A DNA stretch of 46,550 nt from Cyanobacteriota bacterium (GTDB lineage: Bacteria; Cyanobacteriota; Cyanobacteriia; PCC-6307; Cyanobiaceae): NCBI GenBank assembly GCA_026389265.1, contig JAPLIE010000082.1, positions 1 through 46,550 of the forward strand, read 5' to 3'. The notes under the pieces were generated by a model, which was given only the letters and a program-made list of their open reading frames with translations, did not search any database and was not told where the DNA came from. Position numbers and translations under genes: made by a program. Shown here in pieces: positions 43,392 to 46,550 of this stretch (the stretch's first letter is position 1; each line of letters begins with the position of its first letter).

Positions 43392-43462
43392 GGCGGACGG
43401 TTCGGGCGGGAGAATGCCATCCTCGCCGCCTTCGTGCCGTGGTTGCTCCCGATCCCGCCCAC

Positions 43463-44014
43463 GTGCAGCCGAGCGGGGCGGCAGGCGATCCGGCTGTCCC
43501 GGCTGTGGCCGTGATCATGGGCAGCGATTCCGATCTGCCCACCATGCAGCCGGCCGTGACCCTCTTGGAGCGCTTCGGGGTGACCGTTGAGGTGCGGGTG
43601 CTTTCGGCCCACCGCACCCCCCAGGAGATGGTGGACTTCGCTCGCGCCGCCGCCGGCCGGGGCTTGAAGGTGATCATCGCCGGGGCCGGCGGGGCGGCCC
43701 ACCTGCCGGGCATGGTGGCCTCGCTCACCACCCTGCCGGTGATCGGTGTGCCGGTGCAGAGCCGGGCCCTTTCGGGGGTGGATTCGCTTCATTCGATCGT
43801 GCAGATGCCCGGCGGCATCCCGGTGGCCACGGTGGCGATCGGCGGCGGCCTCAATGCCGGCCTGCTGGCGGTGCGAATCCTGGCCACGGCCGATGGGGCC
43901 CTCGCCGATCGCCTGGCCGCCTACGCCCAGAAACTGCACGATCAGGTGGTGGCTAAGGACCAGCGGCTGCAGGAGCTGGGCAGCGCCGCCTATCTGGAGG
44001 GAATGGGGCGCTGA
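43463..44014 (+). CDS. purE: N5-carboxyaminoimidazole ribonucleotide mutase
   Basis: About 183 residues with the complete PurE core: [66 protein letters not shown] and [10 protein letters not shown]. The His in SAHRTP is the catalytic base region. It converts N5-CAIR to CAIR in purine synthesis. GTG at 43463 is chosen because the first beta strand ([10 protein letters not shown]) must be included. The frame is open to 43364 within the divergent nagA start, and ATG 43517 would cut the strand. A strong hairpin follows the stop. Confidence 0.95.
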   Translation: MQPSGAAGDPAVPAVAVIMGSDSDLPTMQPAVTLLERFGVTVEVRVLSAHRTPQEMVDFARAAAGRGLKVIIAGAGGAAHLPGMVASLTTLPVIGVPVQSRALSGVDSLHSIVQMPGGIPVATVAIGGGLNAGLLAVRILATADGALADRLAAYAQKLHDQVVAKDQRLQELGSAAYLEGMGR

Positions 44015-44023
44015 TCAGTGAGC

Positions 44024-44046
44024 AACCCGGCGCAGGGCGCCGGGTT
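44024..44046 (+). terminator. Strong GC hairpin after purE
   Basis: A perfect 10-bp stem (AACCCGGCGC/GCGCCGGGTT) with a 3-base loop AGG starts 10 bases after the purE stop and is followed by GGTTGG. It lacks a long T run, as many cyanobacterial terminators do. Confidence 0.6.
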
Positions 44047-44214
44047 GGTTGGGCGCGTGAGTGGGACCAGCCACGCTCCTGGGCTGGCGGAGCCTTGGCC
44101 CCGGTCGATCGGGGGTACGGGTCGATCGGGTTGCCGGATCCAACGGCGTGCTGCCTGGCCCTGGGATCCGTCAAGCTGGCCCCACGATCCACGGCATTCG
44201 CCGCCCCCAACCCC

Positions 44215-45309
44215 ATGCTTGAGCGGCTGGTGCTGCCCCCCTGGCTGAGGTTCGGCCTGGCCCTGCCGCTGTTGGTGCTGAACCTGTGGGTGCTGCGCCA
44301 GCTGCTGGTGCCCCTGGCTCCGTTCCCGGCCCTGTTTCTGGCTGCGGCTCTGCTGGCCTTTCTGCTGGATCTGCCAACCCGCTGGCTGGTGGAGCAGCGG
44401 CTGCCCCGACCCCTGGCGCTGCTGCTGGTCTTGGGGCTGGCCTTCGGAGGGGTGGTGCTGGCGGCGCTGTGGTTGCTGCCGCGCCTGGTCACCCAGCTCG
44501 ATGAGCTGATCACCGCCCTGCCTGGCTGGCTGGCCCAGGGGGAAACCCTGCTCGGCCAGCTGCAGGACTGGGCCGTGGCCAAGGGCCTGCCCACCGACTT
44601 CGGCAACCTGAGCAGCGAGGTGATCACCCGCACCAGCAAGCTCGCCAGCCAGCTCAGCCAGGAGGTGCTGAGTCTGCTCGGGGCCACGGTGGGCCTCACG
44701 GTGAACACGGTGATCGTGCTGGTGCTCACCGTGTTTCTGCTGATCGGCGGGGAGCGGATCGCCGAAGGGCTAGCCGAATGGCTGCCGCCGGGGGTCCGGA
44801 CTCTGGTCACCAGCACGCTGTTTCGCACCTTCCGGGGCTATTTCGGCGGCCAGGTGGTGCTGGCCCTGATCCTCTCCAGCCTGCAGATGCTGGTGTTCAC
44901 TCTGTTGGGCATTCCCTACGGCGTGCTGTTTGCGGTGGCGATCGGCTTCACCACCCTGATTCCCTACGCCAGCGCCCTCACGATCGTGCTGGTGAGTCTG
45001 CTGCTGGCCTTACAGGAACCGCGTCAGGGCCTTGAGGTGCTGGCCGCGGCGATCACGGTGGGCCAGGTGGTGGATCAGGTGATCCAGCCCCGCCTGATGG
45101 GCAGCATCGTGGGGCTGCAGCCCGCCTGGCTGCTGATCAGCCTCCCGATCGGCTCCCGCCTGGGCAGCCTGCTGGGGCTGGGCGAACTGCTGGGCCTGTT
45201 GCTGGCGGTGCCGCTGGCGAGTTGCGGCAAAACCTTTCTGGATGCCTGGGCGGTGCGGCTGCGGGCGGGGGAGGTGGCGCTGGCGGCGGCGGAACGGGTT
45301 CGGGAATAG
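44215..45309 (+). CDS. AI-2E (PerM/YdiK) family membrane protein
   Basis: About 364 residues beginning MLERLVLPPWLRFGLALPL, with seven or eight hydrophobic segments. The family pattern includes a soluble helical loop (TQLDELITALPGWLAQGETL), GEVVxVI-like membrane helices, and the C-terminal GQVVDQVIQPRLMGSIVGLQP motif typical of this family. Members export small molecules or act as antiporters; the AI-2 name is historical and does not fix a substrate. The frame opens at 44095, but ATG 44215 fits the first helix. It probably has its own promoter after the purE hairpin. Confidence 0.85.
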   Translation: MLERLVLPPWLRFGLALPLLVLNLWVLRQLLVPLAPFPALFLAAALLAFLLDLPTRWLVEQRLPRPLALLLVLGLAFGGVVLAALWLLPRLVTQLDELITALPGWLAQGETLLGQLQDWAVAKGLPTDFGNLSSEVITRTSKLASQLSQEVLSLLGATVGLTVNTVIVLVLTVFLLIGGERIAEGLAEWLPPGVRTLVTSTLFRTFRGYFGGQVVLALILSSLQMLVFTLLGIPYGVLFAVAIGFTTLIPYASALTIVLVSLLLALQEPRQGLEVLAAAITVGQVVDQVIQPRLMGSIVGLQPAWLLISLPIGSRLGSLLGLGELLGLLLAVPLASCGKTFLDAWAVRLRAGEVALAAAERVRE

Positions 45310-45375
45310 GTGGGGGGCGGAAACCCAGCGGCTGGCGGTGTCTTGCTTGCTGATTAGGGCGTTGGCCGTTCAGCG

Positions 45376-46011
45376 TCAGGGATGGCTGTGCTCAAACCTC
45401 GACCAGGCATAGCCCTGGCGCTCAAGCAACTCCCGGATGCTGGCCATGCTGGCGTCATCCAGCCGGGGTGTGCGGGACAGCACCCAGCCGTAGCGGCGGT
45501 CTGGCGAGCCCACCACCGCCCAGCGGTAGTCGTCGTCGAGCCCGATCACCCAGTAATCCCCCCAGAAGGGTCGCCAGCCCAGAAAGCTCACCAGGCTCAC
45601 CTTGAGCCTGGCGCTCGACACCGGATCCACCACCTTCGCCAAGCCGGTGGCCTGATCCACGTTGCCGTTGCGTTTGATGCACTGATTCAGCACACTCAGC
45701 CGTCCATCCGGCCGCAGGTTGTATAGGGCGATGGTGTGCCGGGCGCATTGCCGCTGGAAGCGGTTGGGGATCTTGGCGATCTCATACCAACCGCCCACGT
45801 AGCGGTTGAGCTCTACCGAGGGCACCGGCACCACCACCGGCTGGGCCCCTGCCGGCCGGGCAGAGGCCGACGGGGTCAATTCGCGCCTTGCGGTCCCGTT
45901 GGGGGCTGAAACCGGATTGCCGAGCGCCGGAGGCTGGTTGGCCGCCAGGGCCAAGGCGATGGCGGCCAGCCAGGGCAGGCGCGCAACGGGAAGCCGGTTC
46001 AGCAGGGCCAT
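45376..46011 (-). CDS. Blc-type bacterial lipocalin, secreted
   Basis: The 211-residue protein has an N-terminal hydrophobic signal (LPWLAAIALALAANQ, ~12-26) and a Pro/Ala-rich spacer. The lipocalin start motif NRYVGGWYEIAKIPNRFQR (Gly73-x-Trp75) follows. Later conserved segments are CIKRNG, AKVVDP, YWVIGLDDDYRWAVVG and GWVLSRTPRLDD, all diagnostic of Blc. No lipobox Cys is evident, so it is probably soluble in the periplasm rather than outer-membrane anchored. It binds lysolipids or hydrophobic ligands in the family. ATG 46011. About 118 bases separate it from cysC upstream on the same strand. Confidence 0.9.
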   Translation of the reverse strand: MALLNRLPVARLPWLAAIALALAANQPPALGNPVSAPNGTARRELTPSASARPAGAQPVVVPVPSVELNRYVGGWYEIAKIPNRFQRQCARHTIALYNLRPDGRLSVLNQCIKRNGNVDQATGLAKVVDPVSSARLKVSLVSFLGWRPFWGDYWVIGLDDDYRWAVVGSPDRRYGWVLSRTPRLDDASMASIRELLERQGYAWSRFEHSHP

Positions 46012-46129
46012 GCCCTGATCCTTGCAGGCCCCTCAGCGCCCCAGCATCGGTGCAGTCGCCGTGTGCAACTCAGTGCCGAAAGCGCACCCAGCCATGGCAG
46101 ACCGGTTTCCTCTTCGCGGGTCTGCTGGC

Positions 46130-46550
46130 TCACTCTTCTCCCGCCGCTGGCACCACCCCCTGGCTTTCCAGGTAGGTCAGCACCTGGGCCACTGACTCCT
46201 CCAGGCTCTGGCTGCCGGTGTCGATGCGCAACTCGGGGGCTTCGGGCTCCTCGTAGGGGCTGGAGATGCCGGTGAAGTCCTTGATCTGGCCTGCGCGGGC
46301 CTTGGCGTAGAGGCCCTTGGTGTCGCGCTGTTCGCACACCCCCAGATCGGCGGCGCAGTGGATTTCGATGAAATCGCCGCCCTCCACCAGGGCGCGGGCC
46401 CGGCGGCGATCGGCGCGGAACGGTGACACGAAGGCGGTGAGCACCACCACGCCGGCATCGAGGAAGAGCTTGGCCACCTCGCCGATGCGGCGGATGTTCT
46501 CCTCCCGGTCGGCATCGGAGAAGCCCAGGTCGGCGCAGAGGCCGTGGCGC
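46130..46550 (-). CDS. cysC: Adenylylsulfate (APS) kinase, C-terminal part (5' end outside window)
   Basis: The frame runs through the right edge. Before the first internal GTG it already reads [18 protein letters not shown], which is the core of CysC after the P-loop, so the true start lies beyond 46550. Further motifs are [13 protein letters not shown], the [20 protein letters not shown] lid and [15 protein letters not shown]. The visible part ends in a normal C-terminal helix ([11 protein letters not shown]). It phosphorylates APS to PAPS for sulfate assimilation and sulfation. The P-loop is off-window, so intactness is not verifiable here. Confidence 0.95.
   Translation of the reverse strand, partial: RHGLCADLGFSDADREENIRRIGEVAKLFLDAGVVVLTAFVSPFRADRRRARALVEGGDFIEIHCAADLGVCEQRDTKGLYAKARAGQIKDFTGISSPYEEPEAPELRIDTGSQSLEESVAQVLTYLESQGVVPAAGEE

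Noticed and set aside
42312-43514. 400-residue plus-strand open frame
   Set aside because: Antisense to nagA, whose metal-site motifs are complete on the minus strand.
46097-46125. 7-bp hairpin after cysC as a terminator
   Set aside because: Long 15-base loop and no T tail; too weak to annotate.

Overview
The window is high-GC DNA from a unicellular cyanobacterium, most likely the Cyanobium/Synechococcus group. The evidence is chlM (chlorophyll synthesis), ndhH of NDH-1, a DHNA-CoA thioesterase of phylloquinone synthesis, a DUF1997 protein, and several HIP1 octamers (GCGATCGC, e.g. 6516-6523, 7531-7538, 11849-11856, 19958-19965, 26725-26732, 42172-42179). This assignment is inferred from gene content, not from an alignment.

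Region 1 (1-16230) is an ABC-transporter-dependent (group 2-like, Kps) capsule locus. It opens with the 3' part of a repetitive coiled-coil protein. A minus-strand operon follows: kpsM, kpsT, kpsE, a large GT2 glycosyltransferase, a PhyH-type dioxygenase and a protein with two copies of a sugar-locus-type domain. DUF1997 and kpsC diverge from each other. After kpsC come a KpsS protein fused to a PlsC-type acyltransferase, a convergent OlsB-like N-acyltransferase, a GT-B-like glycosyltransferase and the outer-membrane exporter kpsD. Together these can build a Kdo-type glycolipid anchor, assemble the polymer and export it through both membranes. The two lipid acyltransferase domains inside the locus are unusual.

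Region 2 (16250-17924) holds housekeeping genes: the hotdog thioesterase and ndhH. Region 3 (18097-26124) has a small unassigned ORF, a 19-bp perfect palindrome (probable operator), and a tightly coupled three-gene cluster: an SDR, a short ThDP enzyme, and a 1921-residue NRPS (ligase-like A, PCP, C, A, PCP, TE). The second A domain lacks the segment carrying core motif A5.

Region 4 (26368-35145) carries a MntA/HepT toxin-antitoxin pair, rsmH, a DUF456 protein, a membrane protein, a cysteine desulfurase, a secreted protein, a NarL-type response regulator, an RluA-type protein without the usual catalytic Asp, and an APC permease. Region 5 (35146-37546) looks accessory: an alpha/beta-hydrolase relic, an Asp/Glu racemase-superfamily enzyme (AMDase/maleate isomerase type) and a beta-hydroxyacid dehydrogenase.

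Region 6 (37681-40986) is an Rsb-type partner-switching operon: STAS antagonist, RsbW-like kinase, and a cNMP-domain/PP2C phosphatase. An IS5-family element (37722-38973) with a TTAA target duplication has split the STAS gene. Removing the element and one TTAA restores a continuous 127-codon frame. The IS transposase is itself frameshifted by a 38-bp hairpin-rich insertion.

Region 7 (41023-46550) is mostly core: chlM, nagA, purE, an AI-2E-family membrane protein, a Blc-type lipocalin and the 3' part of cysC, which runs off the right edge.
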